Origin: Vulcanimicrobiota bacterium
GTDB lineage: Bacteria; Vulcanimicrobiota; Vulcanimicrobiia; Eremiobacterales; Eremiobacteraceae
Direction of reading: 5' to 3'
Assembly (NCBI GenBank): GCA_019235715.1
Contig: JAFAKE010000068.1
Span: 1-64,000, forward strand
DNA: 64,000 nt
Shown here: in pieces, positions 8,760 to 16,820 of the stretch
Layout of the letters: each line of letters begins with the position of its first letter
Position numbering within the stretch: the stretch's first letter is position 1
Made by a program: the position numbers and the translations under genes
Notes under the pieces: model-generated
Told to the model about the DNA's origin: nothing
The model's input: the letters and a program-made list of their open reading frames with translations, nothing else
Database searches by the model: none

Positions 8760-11033
8760 ATGTTTTCATTTCGTTTTGTTTATCCATATGCGCTCGCTGT
8801 CGCGACGCTGCTCCCGGTATGCGCGCTGGGAACGCTTCCCGCGGCCGCTGACACGTACGGCGCCATCAAAGGCACCGTTTATGACGACGCAGGGCACCCG
8901 CTCGCCCACGCCGCCGTAGCTGCGCAAGCGGGCGAAGGCAAGAAAAATACGACGACGACCGGTTCAGACGGACGCTACGCGTTCGTCCGGCTCGTCGTCG
9001 AGACATACGTCGTCACCGTCAGCGCGCCCGGGCTCGCCGCGCAGACCGGCGTCGCAACGGTAACTACGGGGAGTGGCGTGACGCTCGATTTCCATCTTTC
9101 GAAGAAGAAACTCGCGACCGTAACTGCAGTCGCGTCCGCCGGTCATCCAGTCAGCGTCACGGTGCTCTCACCGCAGTACGTGCAGACGCTCCCGGACAAT
9201 TTTAAGCTCGCGCACGTCACGCAAACCATTCCCGGCGTCGTCCCGTTCTCGTATGATGAGCCGGTCGCGCGCGGTTTTCACGGGATCTCATATCAGATCG
9301 ACGGCGTGCCGGTTCCGCAGACCACATCGTCATCGTTCGCTGAGGTCGTGAATCCCGCCGACATCGGCACACTGGAGATCTACACGGGGTCGTTCCCGGC
9401 CGAATTTGGCGGCAGTCGCATGGGCGGCCTCGTGAACATCAACACGAAGCGGCCGACCGCCAACGGCGGCGATCTCGTGCTGACGGGTGGCAACTACGCG
9501 TCCGGCTCAACACAGCTCACGGATCAATTCGGCGGCGAGCAGTTCAAGGGATATGTCTCGCTGAATCTGTTCCGCACGAGCCGCGGCCTCGATGCGCCGA
9601 CCCCTGACCCCGTGACGCATGATGACGCGAGCACCGCGAGCGAGTTCATGCGCCTGACCTACAACCCGGATGCGCGCGATTCGTGGGCCTTCCATCTCTC
9701 GAATCAGTTCTCGACATTCCAGATCCCGATCGACCCAAATCCTGCGAGCATCAGCTTCGCTCCGGCCGGTACCGACGACAATCAATACGAATACAACACC
9801 TACGCGAACTTGATCTTCAACCGGCTCAGCGCGGACGGACAGGGCTATCTCGAGATCGCGCCATGGTACAACCGCTCGCAAGTGAAATTCACCAACGATC
9901 CTCTCAACGATCTCGCGAGCACGTCGGCCGCCTCGACCTTCCAGGACCGCGCCGGTATCTATTACGGCTTGACTACCGCGTGGTTCCGGACGGATCCCAA
10001 AGACAACTTCAAGACCGGCTTCACGGTCTACACAGAGAACTTCAACAGCACGTTCAACCTGCAGTTCATCGACCCCACGATGACCCTGCAGACCTTCAAC
10101 GACAACGTCAGCCAAACGGGCAGCGACATCGGCATCTACGCCGAGGACAAGCGCATCCTCTCGCCGGTATTCACCGCCAACGTAGGGTTGCGTTACGACC
10201 GCTCGACCGGATTCACATCCGGCAATCAGGTCAGCCCACGCATTGAGATCGACGGCCAAACGCTTAACCCGAAAGATACAGTCCACATCTATTACGGGCG
10301 GCTCTACGCTGCGCCGGCGTTGGAGGACACGCGCCGCGATGCGGTCATCGTTTCTGGTAGCACCGGCTTGCCAGTGTACGATCTCAAGCCCGAAACAGAT
10401 TCGATCTATGAGTTCGGCTTTGCGCATCAGATGACGCCGGTTGCGCGCTGGTACGTCAATCTGTGGGCGCGCTCGGTCGCAAACGTACTCGATACCACGC
10501 AGATCGGGTCGACGCCGATCTTCACGATCTTCAACTCGACGAGCGGCCGCGCTCAAGGCATCGAGTTCAGCTTTGCCGGTACGGATGAGAACAACGGCAA
10601 TAGTTACTTCGTCTCGTATGGGCTTTCGCAGAGCCTTGCGTCAGGCATTTCAGGCGGAACGTTCCTCTTCTCTCCAGCCACCCTGCAGGGCGCATTCGGT
10701 TACGCTCTCGAGGACCACGACCAAACCAACACGCTTAATGCCGGCTATACATTCCGCTTCATGCCCGATCGATCGGAGTTCGCCAGCATTCAAACCGAAT
10801 ACGGCAGCGGCTTTCCGGTGCAGTTCGAGAACGGCCCGGGTCGCCTGCCCGCACACTGGGAGCTCAACGCCTCTTTTGGGCGGCTGGCGTCGCGCGGACA
10901 TTTCGGCTATCAGATACAGGCGACCAATATCACCAACAACCAGTACTTGATCAAGCTCAACAACGGGTTCAACACAACCCAGTACGCACGCGGATTTCAA
11001 CTGACGGGCCAGGTGACGGCGCCGATCTTGTAG
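8760..11033 (+). CDS. TonB-dependent-receptor-type outer-membrane protein 2
   Basis: The protein has 757 residues with a signal peptide (about 1-30), a carboxypeptidase-regulatory-like domain (YGAIKGTVYDDAGHPLAHA), a plug with YQIDGVPVPQTTSSSF and FPAEFGGSRMGG, and a long barrel. GGAGG lies just upstream of the ATG. It resembles receptor 1 in order and in local motifs (NNQY near the end of the barrel in both), so the two are likely paralogues with different ligands. It follows the copy-B membrane protein and ends 36 bases from the convergent DUF3105 gene. Substrate unknown; nearby metal-uptake genes make a metal complex a reasonable guess. Confidence 0.85.
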   Translation: MFSFRFVYPYALAVATLLPVCALGTLPAAADTYGAIKGTVYDDAGHPLAHAAVAAQAGEGKKNTTTTGSDGRYAFVRLVVETYVVTVSAPGLAAQTGVATVTTGSGVTLDFHLSKKKLATVTAVASAGHPVSVTVLSPQYVQTLPDNFKLAHVTQTIPGVVPFSYDEPVARGFHGISYQIDGVPVPQTTSSSFAEVVNPADIGTLEIYTGSFPAEFGGSRMGGLVNINTKRPTANGGDLVLTGGNYASGSTQLTDQFGGEQFKGYVSLNLFRTSRGLDAPTPDPVTHDDASTASEFMRLTYNPDARDSWAFHLSNQFSTFQIPIDPNPASISFAPAGTDDNQYEYNTYANLIFNRLSADGQGYLEIAPWYNRSQVKFTNDPLNDLASTSAASTFQDRAGIYYGLTTAWFRTDPKDNFKTGFTVYTENFNSTFNLQFIDPTMTLQTFNDNVSQTGSDIGIYAEDKRILSPVFTANVGLRYDRSTGFTSGNQVSPRIEIDGQTLNPKDTVHIYYGRLYAAPALEDTRRDAVIVSGSTGLPVYDLKPETDSIYEFGFAHQMTPVARWYVNLWARSVANVLDTTQIGSTPIFTIFNSTSGRAQGIEFSFAGTDENNGNSYFVSYGLSQSLASGISGGTFLFSPATLQGAFGYALEDHDQTNTLNAGYTFRFMPDRSEFASIQTEYGSGFPVQFENGPGRLPAHWELNASFGRLASRGHFGYQIQATNITNNQYLIKLNNGFNTTQYARGFQLTGQVTAPIL

Positions 11034-11069
11034 CCCGCGGCCTGACGCGCTGCATCGCGGCGCCGCAGC

Positions 11070-11699
11070 CTACTGCGACGCGTTCGCCGTGTTGTGCACG
11101 TAGGCGTTGATGAACGACATGATCTTCGCCTGATCGACCGCGTCGAGCGTCGCGAGCCGGGTCCACGCCGTCAGCGCGATCTTGTGCGTCATGCCCGGAT
11201 ACGGCGCGACGATGACGGCGGCACCGGACTCCTCAGCCGCTTGGACTTGCGCCGTCGTCGGCTGGAGCTGATCCGAAGGGATCAGCTTGCTGTCGTAGCC
11301 ATACGCGATCTGGTAGAGCGCGCCGGCCAGCTGCGGACAGTCGCAGTTGTACTGCAAGAGCACGTTGCCGTGCTCGAGCAGATGCACTTGCACGTATTTG
11401 GGCAGCGGCGTCGCGCTGTTGAACGTGTCGCTGAACATCTCTTTATGCGGTCCTGACGTCGGCGGGTTCGAGTTGTAGGCGAACGCGGTCGACGCGCCCT
11501 CTTCGAAGTGCGCATGGCCCTGCGAAGGGTAGTGCGTGCCGAGGAACTGCACGCTGCTGGTCGGCGGCGCGGCGGGCGAAGCCGTCGGGCTGCTCGTTGC
11601 TTGCGTCGTGCCGCTGTCGTCGTGTTTGGCGCAGCCGGCTGCGGCCAGTACTAACGCGGCGAGTGGCGCGACCAGAGTGCGCGCGTGGCGTGGCGTCAT
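11070..11699 (-). CDS. DUF3105-family lipoprotein
   Basis: The protein has 209 residues with a lipobox-type leader (VLAAAGC near residues 17-23), a proline/serine linker and a DUF3105 domain. That domain carries YNSNPPTSGPH, VHLLEHGNVLLQYNC, the cysteine pair of CDCP, and APYPGM. The family function is not established; clustered His and Cys residues would suit metal or thiol chemistry. It is coupled (ATGA) to a paralogue immediately upstream, and both lie downstream of mntH in the same direction. Confidence 0.85.
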   Translation of the reverse strand: MTPRHARTLVAPLAALVLAAAGCAKHDDSGTTQATSSPTASPAAPPTSSVQFLGTHYPSQGHAHFEEGASTAFAYNSNPPTSGPHKEMFSDTFNSATPLPKYVQVHLLEHGNVLLQYNCDCPQLAGALYQIAYGYDSKLIPSDQLQPTTAQVQAAEESGAAVIVAPYPGMTHKIALTAWTRLATLDAVDQAKIMSFINAYVHNTANASQ

Positions 11700-12385
11700 T
11701 GGGTGAGGTTCTCCGTGTTCTGCAAGTAAGCGTTGATGAAGGTGATGACGGCGCTGGGATCGAGTGAGTCGAGTGTTTCAAGCCGGGTCCACGCGGTCAG
11801 CGCGATCTTGTGCTTCATCCCAGGATACGGCGCGACGAACACGCCGCGCCCGATCTCCTCGATGCGCTGCACGTCGTCAGCCGTGAACTCGCTTTGCCCG
11901 GCGGGAAGCTGCTGGTTGTTGTACGTCGTCGCGATCTGGCTCAGGCCGCCCGAGATCTCAGGGCACGTGCAGTTGTATTGCAGCAGCACGTTGCCGTGCT
12001 CGAGCAGATGGACTTGGATGTACTTCGGAAGCGGCGACGCGTTGAGCAGCGTCGGCACGAACTGCTCGAGGTGCATGCCAGACGTCGGCGGGTCTGAGTT
12101 GTATGGATAGTTGGCGACTGCCGGATCGGTTGGATCCTTCTTATCGTGCCCGGCATGGCCTTGGGACTTGTAATGGATGCCGGGCGTCGCGCGCGGCCGC
12201 GGCAGCGACGTCGGCGTCGGGCTTGGGCTGGGCGTCGCAGTCGCGTTCGCCGCGGTCTGGCCGCTTTGATGCGTGAAGCTCAATGCGACGAGCGTGATGA
12301 GACCGACGATCACCAGGACTCCAAGCGCAATCGTGACGATGCGCCCGGTCTGATCGGCCGGTGCTTGCTGTATCCGTTTTGACAT
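11696..12385 (-). CDS. DUF3105-family protein with one membrane anchor
   Basis: This is a paralogue of the following gene: 229 residues with a single N-terminal helix (IVTIALGVLVIVGLITLVAL) instead of a lipobox, a proline-rich linker, then the same domain with YNSDPPTSGMH, VHLLEHGNVLLQYNC, CTCP and APYPGM. The two C-terminal halves are near-collinear, indicating tandem duplication followed by a switch of membrane anchor. It lies 72 bases downstream of mntH and may belong to the same transcript. Function unknown. Confidence 0.85.
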   Translation of the reverse strand: MSKRIQQAPADQTGRIVTIALGVLVIVGLITLVALSFTHQSGQTAANATATPSPSPTPTSLPRPRATPGIHYKSQGHAGHDKKDPTDPAVANYPYNSDPPTSGMHLEQFVPTLLNASPLPKYIQVHLLEHGNVLLQYNCTCPEISGGLSQIATTYNNQQLPAGQSEFTADDVQRIEEIGRGVFVAPYPGMKHKIALTAWTRLETLDSLDPSAVITFINAYLQNTENLTQ

Positions 12386-12457
12386 CGCGCGCGTGATTCG
12401 CGCCGCCGCTACGTCAAGCCCTGGCGCTCGTGCCGCCCGAACAGGCCGATCCGACGA

Positions 12458-13759
12458 CTAACCGCGCAGCGTTTGCCAGAGCAGCGCGATGTTGAGCGCC
12501 ATGACGACGACAGCCGCGATGACCGCAAGCGCACGGACCAGCGGCTTGTTGACCATGTCGCCCATGACGGATTTGCGATTCGTGAAGCGCAGCAAGAGTA
12601 TCAGCGGAAGCGGCAGCACGAGGCTTAGCACGACTTGGCTGACGATCAATGCCTGCGTGGCGTTCACGCCAAGCGCGACGACGATGATCGTCGGGATCAT
12701 GGTGACGACGCGCCGTACCCACATGGGCACGGCAAAACCGACGAAGCCCTGCATGATGACCTGGCCCGCCATCGTGCCGACGACCGAGCTTGAGATACCC
12801 GAGGCCATCAGTGAGATCAAAAACACGGATGCGGCCGCCCAACCGAGCAGCGGCGTCAGCGTCTTGTATGCAGATTCGATGCTCGCCACTTCCGGATGTC
12901 CTCCGAAGTGGAACACGGCGGCGGACATGTACATCATCGCCATGTTTACCAATCCAGCGATGCCCAGCGCGATCAGGACATCGAGATGGGAATAACGCAC
13001 GACGACGCCGGCCTCCGCGCGATTCGCCGGCACGACGCGGCCTTGCGTCAAGCTCGAGTGCAAGTAGATCACGTGCGGCATGACGGTGGCGCCGATGATG
13101 CCGACGATGAGCAGCACCGCCCCCTGGCCGCCGATCCACGGCACGACCGAATGATAGGCGATCTGTCCCCAGTCGGGTCGCGCCAGCACCGTCTCGACGA
13201 GATAGCACAGCGCGATGACGCCGACCAGCGCCGCGATCAGCGTCTCGATGCGGCGAAAGCCAGTCGCTTGCAGGCTCAAGATGCCGTACGTCACGACGAA
13301 CGTGATCAGGACGCCGGCGAGCAGCGGCAGGTGGAAAAGCAGCGACAATCCGATCGCGGCGCCGAGCGATTCGGCCAGGTCGGTCGCCATCGCGCCGACT
13401 TCGCTGACCAGCCACATCGAGATCGCCGCCGGCCGCGAAAAATTATCGCGGCAGACCTCCGGCAGGTTCTTGCCCGTGACGATGCCGAGCTTGGCCGACA
13501 GCGATTGGAACAGCATCGCCGTGACGTTCGCGAAGACGACGACCCACAACAGGTTGTAGCCGAAGCTCGCGCCGCCTTGCACGTTGGTCGCGAAGTTGCC
13601 GGGATCCATGTATGCGACCGATGCGATGAATGCCGGGCCCGCGAAGGGGATGAGCGCGCGCCAACCACGGCGTCTGCCTTCCAGCACATCGCGCGCGGCG
13701 CGGCGCGTCTGCTCGCTCCAACCTGCGCGCTGCGCGCGCTCTGCAGATGCGCCCGCCAT
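12458..13759 (-). CDS. mntH: Nramp-family divalent metal transporter MntH
   Basis: This is a 433-residue Nramp transporter with about eleven helices, importing Mn(II) or Fe(II) with protons. The metal-site motif of helix 1 is seen as YMDPGNFATN (the family DPGN) and that of helix 6 as GATVMPHVIYLHS (MPH). Cytoplasmic N-terminal basic residues precede the first helix. Its ATG overlaps the stop of the DtxR/MntR-type regulator gene, so regulator and transporter form one operon. Manganese-responsive control by that neighbour is the likely arrangement. Confidence 0.93.
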   Translation of the reverse strand: MAGASAERAQRAGWSEQTRRAARDVLEGRRRGWRALIPFAGPAFIASVAYMDPGNFATNVQGGASFGYNLLWVVVFANVTAMLFQSLSAKLGIVTGKNLPEVCRDNFSRPAAISMWLVSEVGAMATDLAESLGAAIGLSLLFHLPLLAGVLITFVVTYGILSLQATGFRRIETLIAALVGVIALCYLVETVLARPDWGQIAYHSVVPWIGGQGAVLLIVGIIGATVMPHVIYLHSSLTQGRVVPANRAEAGVVVRYSHLDVLIALGIAGLVNMAMMYMSAAVFHFGGHPEVASIESAYKTLTPLLGWAAASVFLISLMASGISSSVVGTMAGQVIMQGFVGFAVPMWVRRVVTMIPTIIVVALGVNATQALIVSQVVLSLVLPLPLILLLRFTNRKSVMGDMVNKPLVRALAVIAAVVVMALNIALLWQTLRG

Positions 13760-14472
13760 CAGCGCTTCCCAGCACGCGAGCGTCCGGCCCGCGCGCTGCG
13801 CGTGTCGCGTTCTACGCGCTCGACGCGCACGGCGGACGCAGCAGCCGGCGTGAGGGTGGAGCGTCCGCGGCCGACGCGCAGCTTTGCGCGGCGTGTATCG
13901 ATGGCGTCGAGCACGATGAGCGCGCCGGGAAGCACGCCCGCGCGCGCGAGCGCACGCACCGCATCGCGATCGCGGTCGAGGATGCGCGTCACGCGCAGCT
14001 TCGCGCCGAGCTGCGCCTGCCCAAGCGGCGCGTCGCGCCTCGTCGTCGCGCCGGAGCCTGGTATGGGGTCGCCGTGCGGATCGTACTGCGGGTGTCCGAG
14101 CAGATGCTCGAGGCGCTGCGCGACGTCGTCCGAGATGCTGTGTTCGATGCGCTCGGCTTCGGCGTGCAGACGATCGAGGGGAACGCCGAGCGCGCGATGG
14201 AGGAACGTCTCGACGACGCGATGGCGGCGCACCATGTCCAGGCCGAGCTTGCGGCCTTTGGCGGTGAGCTGGAGCTGGCCGCCGCCGAGATCGCGGATAA
14301 GGCCGCGCCGCGAAAGTTCGTGCGCGAGCTTGCTCACCGACGCGCGCGACACGCCGAGGCGCCGTGCGACGTCCGACGGCTTGACGGGTTTGCCTTCGCC
14401 CTCTTGCAGGATCGCCTTGCAGTAGTCCTGGCGCGCGCGCTCGGGCGATCGGTCGCGATCGATGTCAACCAT
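13759..14472 (-). CDS. mntR: DtxR/MntR-family metal-responsive repressor
   Basis: From the ATG at 14472 the protein is 237 residues. The N-terminal winged helix is clear (RARQDYCKAILQEGEGKP, then VARRLGVSRASVSKLAHEL). A dimerisation/metal domain follows, with GHPQYDPHGDPIP, the DtxR signature CPHGxPIP with the cysteine absent, and a C-terminal FeoA/SH3-like domain. A long in-frame upstream extension is proline/arginine-rich junk and was removed. The start codon lies inside an inverted repeat, so autoregulation is likely. It directly precedes mntH, which favours Mn or Fe homeostasis. Confidence 0.88.
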   Translation of the reverse strand: MVDIDRDRSPERARQDYCKAILQEGEGKPVKPSDVARRLGVSRASVSKLAHELSRRGLIRDLGGGQLQLTAKGRKLGLDMVRRHRVVETFLHRALGVPLDRLHAEAERIEHSISDDVAQRLEHLLGHPQYDPHGDPIPGSGATTRRDAPLGQAQLGAKLRVTRILDRDRDAVRALARAGVLPGALIVLDAIDTRRAKLRVGRGRSTLTPAAASAVRVERVERDTRSARAGRSRAGKR

Positions 14473-14496
14473 AGCTAACAGTAAACCATGGTTGAC
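14464..14496. promoter_or_regulatory. Inverted-repeat operator at the mntR start
   Basis: GTCAACCAT (14464-14472) is matched by ATGGTTGAC (14488-14496), and the perfect ten-base palindrome AACCATGGTT sits at 14484-14493. The mntR start codon is the first three bases of the element on the minus strand. Similar-length A/T-flanked inverted repeats serve as DtxR-family operators, so this is a candidate autoregulatory site. No obvious Shine-Dalgarno site is visible, and a leaderless message is possible. Confidence 0.55.
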
Positions 14497-14570
14497 AATC
14501 GGCGGCCCGGGGGCCTGCCGGCCGGCCCAAGTGTGAGCGCGAGGCGCGGAGTGCTTAGCTGGGGAGGGGC

Positions 14571-15002
14571 CTACGAGCAGCGCCGGCACACGCCGTAGAA
14601 CTCGAGGCGGTGGCGGCGCACCTGGAAGCGCAGACGCTGCGAGAGCGAGCGCGCGAACGACTCGGCCTGGCCGCAGGGCACGTCGTCGACCGTGCCGCAG
14701 CGCGTGCACACCGCATGATGGTGGTGCGCAGGCGCGCAGAAGAGATACGACGCCTCGCCGTGCTCGCGCGGCTCGCGCGTCGCCGCGCCGACGCGCTCGA
14801 GGACGTCAAGCGTGCGGTAGACCGTCGCGAGTCCGATGCCCGCGCGCCGCTGCGCAAGCCGCCGGTGCAGCTGCTGCGGCGTCACGTAGCGGCGTAAACG
14901 AGCGAATTCTGCGACGATCAATTTGCGCTGCGCGGTCATCCGGCAGCCGCTGCGCGCCAGCTCGGCATACACGGAGTCCTGCGCCGCCGCTGACGCGCTC
15001 AC
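14571..15002 (-). CDS. Fur-family regulator (Zur/Fur type)
   Basis: The product has 143 residues from a GTG at 15002, which overlaps the permease stop (GTGA). The winged-helix part has SGCRMTAQRKLIVAEF and GIGLATVYRTLDVLE. The C-terminal half has the HHHHAVCTRCG cluster and ends in CRRCS, giving the two CxxC pairs of a structural zinc site. It is the last gene of the ZnuABC-type operon, so a zinc-sensing Zur role is the simplest reading; Fur or Mur is possible. Its target is probably the palindrome over the first gene of the same operon. The long in-frame upstream extension is antisense-like through the permease and was rejected. Confidence 0.85.
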   Translation of the reverse strand: MSASAAAQDSVYAELARSGCRMTAQRKLIVAEFARLRRYVTPQQLHRRLAQRRAGIGLATVYRTLDVLERVGAATREPREHGEASYLFCAPAHHHHAVCTRCGTVDDVPCGQAESFARSLSQRLRFQVRRHRLEFYGVCRRCS

Positions 15003-15889
15003 CGGCCCGCAGGCGCCGCCGGCTGCGCTGCGCCGGCCTGGGCGCGGCGGCGCGCTGCGACCACCTGCGTGAGCAGCGAACGCCGCTTGGGCGAAAACGC
15101 CATCGCCGCAAAAAAACAGAACGTCGCGGTGAGCACGATCGTCGATCCGGATGCCGCGTTCAAATAATACGAGGCGTACAATCCGACGATCGCCGAGCCG
15201 ACGCCGATCGCCGCCGATGCCGCCATCATCGTCGCGAAGCGGTTCGTGAGCTGGTACGCTGCGGCTGCGGGCGTGACCAGCAGTGCGGCGACGAGTACGA
15301 TGCCGGCGGCTTGGAGCGACACGATGATCGTGACGGCGAGGATGACGAGCAGCAGGTTGCTCAGCGCTACGGTTGGGATGCCGCTCGCCTGCGCCATAAG
15401 CGGATCGAACGACGCGAACAGCAGCTCTTTGTAAAACGCGAACACGACGAGCAGCACGCCGATCGTGAGCCCGCTGACAAGCATGATGTCGGTGCGATCG
15501 ACCGAGAGCACGTTCCCGAACAAGAAGTCCTGCAGGTCGACGATGTAATTGCGCGCACGCGACATCAGCAGCACGCCGAGCGCGAACACAGCGGTGAACA
15601 TGACGCCGATAGCGGTATCGAGCGAGACATCCGAACGTCGGCTGATCGAACCGATCCCAAGGGCGGTCAGAATGGCGACGATGAGGCCGCCGACGTACAG
15701 GTTGAACTTGAACAGATACGCGATCACGATGCCGGCGAACGACGCGTGCGCGATGCCGTCGCCGATGAACGAAAGGTTGCGCAGCACGACGTAGACGCCG
15801 ACGACGCTGCACACCAGGCCGATCAGCGTCGATGCGATGAGCGCGCGCACCATGAACTCTTGCTGCAGCGGCGCGAGCACGAAATCCAT
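14999..15889 (-). CDS. Metal ABC transporter permease (ZnuB/MntB family)
   Basis: This is a 296-residue ABC-3 family permease with eight to nine helices, starting MDFVLAPLQQEFMVRALIAS. The conserved GDGIAHASFAGI segment, which contacts the ATPase, is present. The start at 15889 lies four bases after the ATPase gene stop; the longer form reads into that gene. With the ATPase and substrate-binding protein upstream it forms a complete importer for Zn or Mn. It is coupled to the Fur-family gene that follows. Confidence 0.92.
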   Translation of the reverse strand: MDFVLAPLQQEFMVRALIASTLIGLVCSVVGVYVVLRNLSFIGDGIAHASFAGIVIAYLFKFNLYVGGLIVAILTALGIGSISRRSDVSLDTAIGVMFTAVFALGVLLMSRARNYIVDLQDFLFGNVLSVDRTDIMLVSGLTIGVLLVVFAFYKELLFASFDPLMAQASGIPTVALSNLLLVILAVTIIVSLQAAGIVLVAALLVTPAAAAYQLTNRFATMMAASAAIGVGSAIVGLYASYYLNAASGSTIVLTATFCFFAAMAFSPKRRSLLTQVVAARRRAQAGAAQPAAPAGR

Positions 15890-15893
15890 CGCG

Positions 15894-16820
15894 TCAGACC
15901 TGCGCTGAGCGCACCGCCGCCTGCGCTTCGGGCACGACGAGCACGTGGCTGCCATAGGTCGCCGACAGCGTCGCCTCGGTCAGCACCTCATCGGGCGGCC
16001 CGTAGGCGATGACGCGATGGTTGAGGCACAGCACTTTGTCGAACCACGTGGCGACGCACGACAGGTCGTGCGTCGTCGCCACGATCGTCATGCCGGCCTT
16101 CTGCCGTTCTTCGAGCAGCGTGAAGATGGCGTGTTGGCTGGTCGCGTCGACGCCGGCGATCGGTTCGTCGAGCAAGAGCAGCTGCGGGTTCTGCACGAGC
16201 GAGCGCGCGACGAAGACGCGCTGCTGTTGGCCACCCGACAGCTCGCCGATCTGCGCGTCGGCGTACTCGTGCATGCCGACTTCCCGCAGCGCGTCCGACG
16301 CGGCGCGGCGGTCGGCTGCGCCGGGCCGGCGGAATAAGCCGAGCTTGCCGTACACGCCCATCAGTACGACGTCGAACACCGAGACGGGAAACGTCCAATT
16401 GACGGCCTCGGTCTGCGGCACGTAACCGACGCCGCGCGCGTGCCCCGGCGGTTCGCCCAGCACTTCGACAAAGCCGCATTGTGGCGCCAGCAGACCGGCG
16501 ATCACTTTGAGCAGCGTCGATTTGCCGGAACCGTTCGGTCCGATGATGCCGACGAACTCCGCGTCGCGCACGCGGAACGTCACTTCGTCGAGCACGTCGC
16601 GCCCGTAATAGCCGGCGCACATGCCCTCGCAAGCGATCGCCGTCCGCGCTTCGCCGCCCGCGACCGCGGCGCGCGCGGGTCGATGGTCGACGTGGTCGTG
16701 CAGGTGCGGTGCGGCTGCAGGCATCGCGTGACTGTGATCCTGCGCGGCCCCTCGCTCGTTGGGCGCGACGTGCGTATGATCGTGCCGGCGATGGCCTCGT
16801 TCTTCGCGCTGCTCGCTCAT
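15894..16820 (-). CDS. Metal ABC transporter ATPase with histidine-rich N-terminal extension
   Basis: The protein has 308 residues, about 60 more than ordinary ZnuC/MntB ATPases. Residues about 9-50 form a histidine-rich extension with HRRHDHTHVAPN, HSHAM and HLHDHVDH. The ABC core then has Walker A GPNGSGKST, signature LSGGQQQR, Walker B LLLLDEP and the H-loop ATTHD. The start overlaps the substrate-binding-protein stop (ATGA). The extension is cytosolic in such a protein and could bind or sense zinc near the transporter's inner gate; that role is inferred. Confidence 0.92.
   Translation of the reverse strand: MSEQREERGHRRHDHTHVAPNERGAAQDHSHAMPAAAPHLHDHVDHRPARAAVAGGEARTAIACEGMCAGYYGRDVLDEVTFRVRDAEFVGIIGPNGSGKSTLLKVIAGLLAPQCGFVEVLGEPPGHARGVGYVPQTEAVNWTFPVSVFDVVLMGVYGKLGLFRRPGAADRRAASDALREVGMHEYADAQIGELSGGQQQRVFVARSLVQNPQLLLLDEPIAGVDATSQHAIFTLLEERQKAGMTIVATTHDLSCVATWFDKVLCLNHRVIAYGPPDEVLTEATLSATYGSHVLVVPEAQAAVRSAQV

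Noticed and set aside
12896-14425. Plus-strand open frame across mntH and mntR
   Set aside because: Composition is Arg/Asp-biased and low-complexity, opposite two genes with clear motifs.
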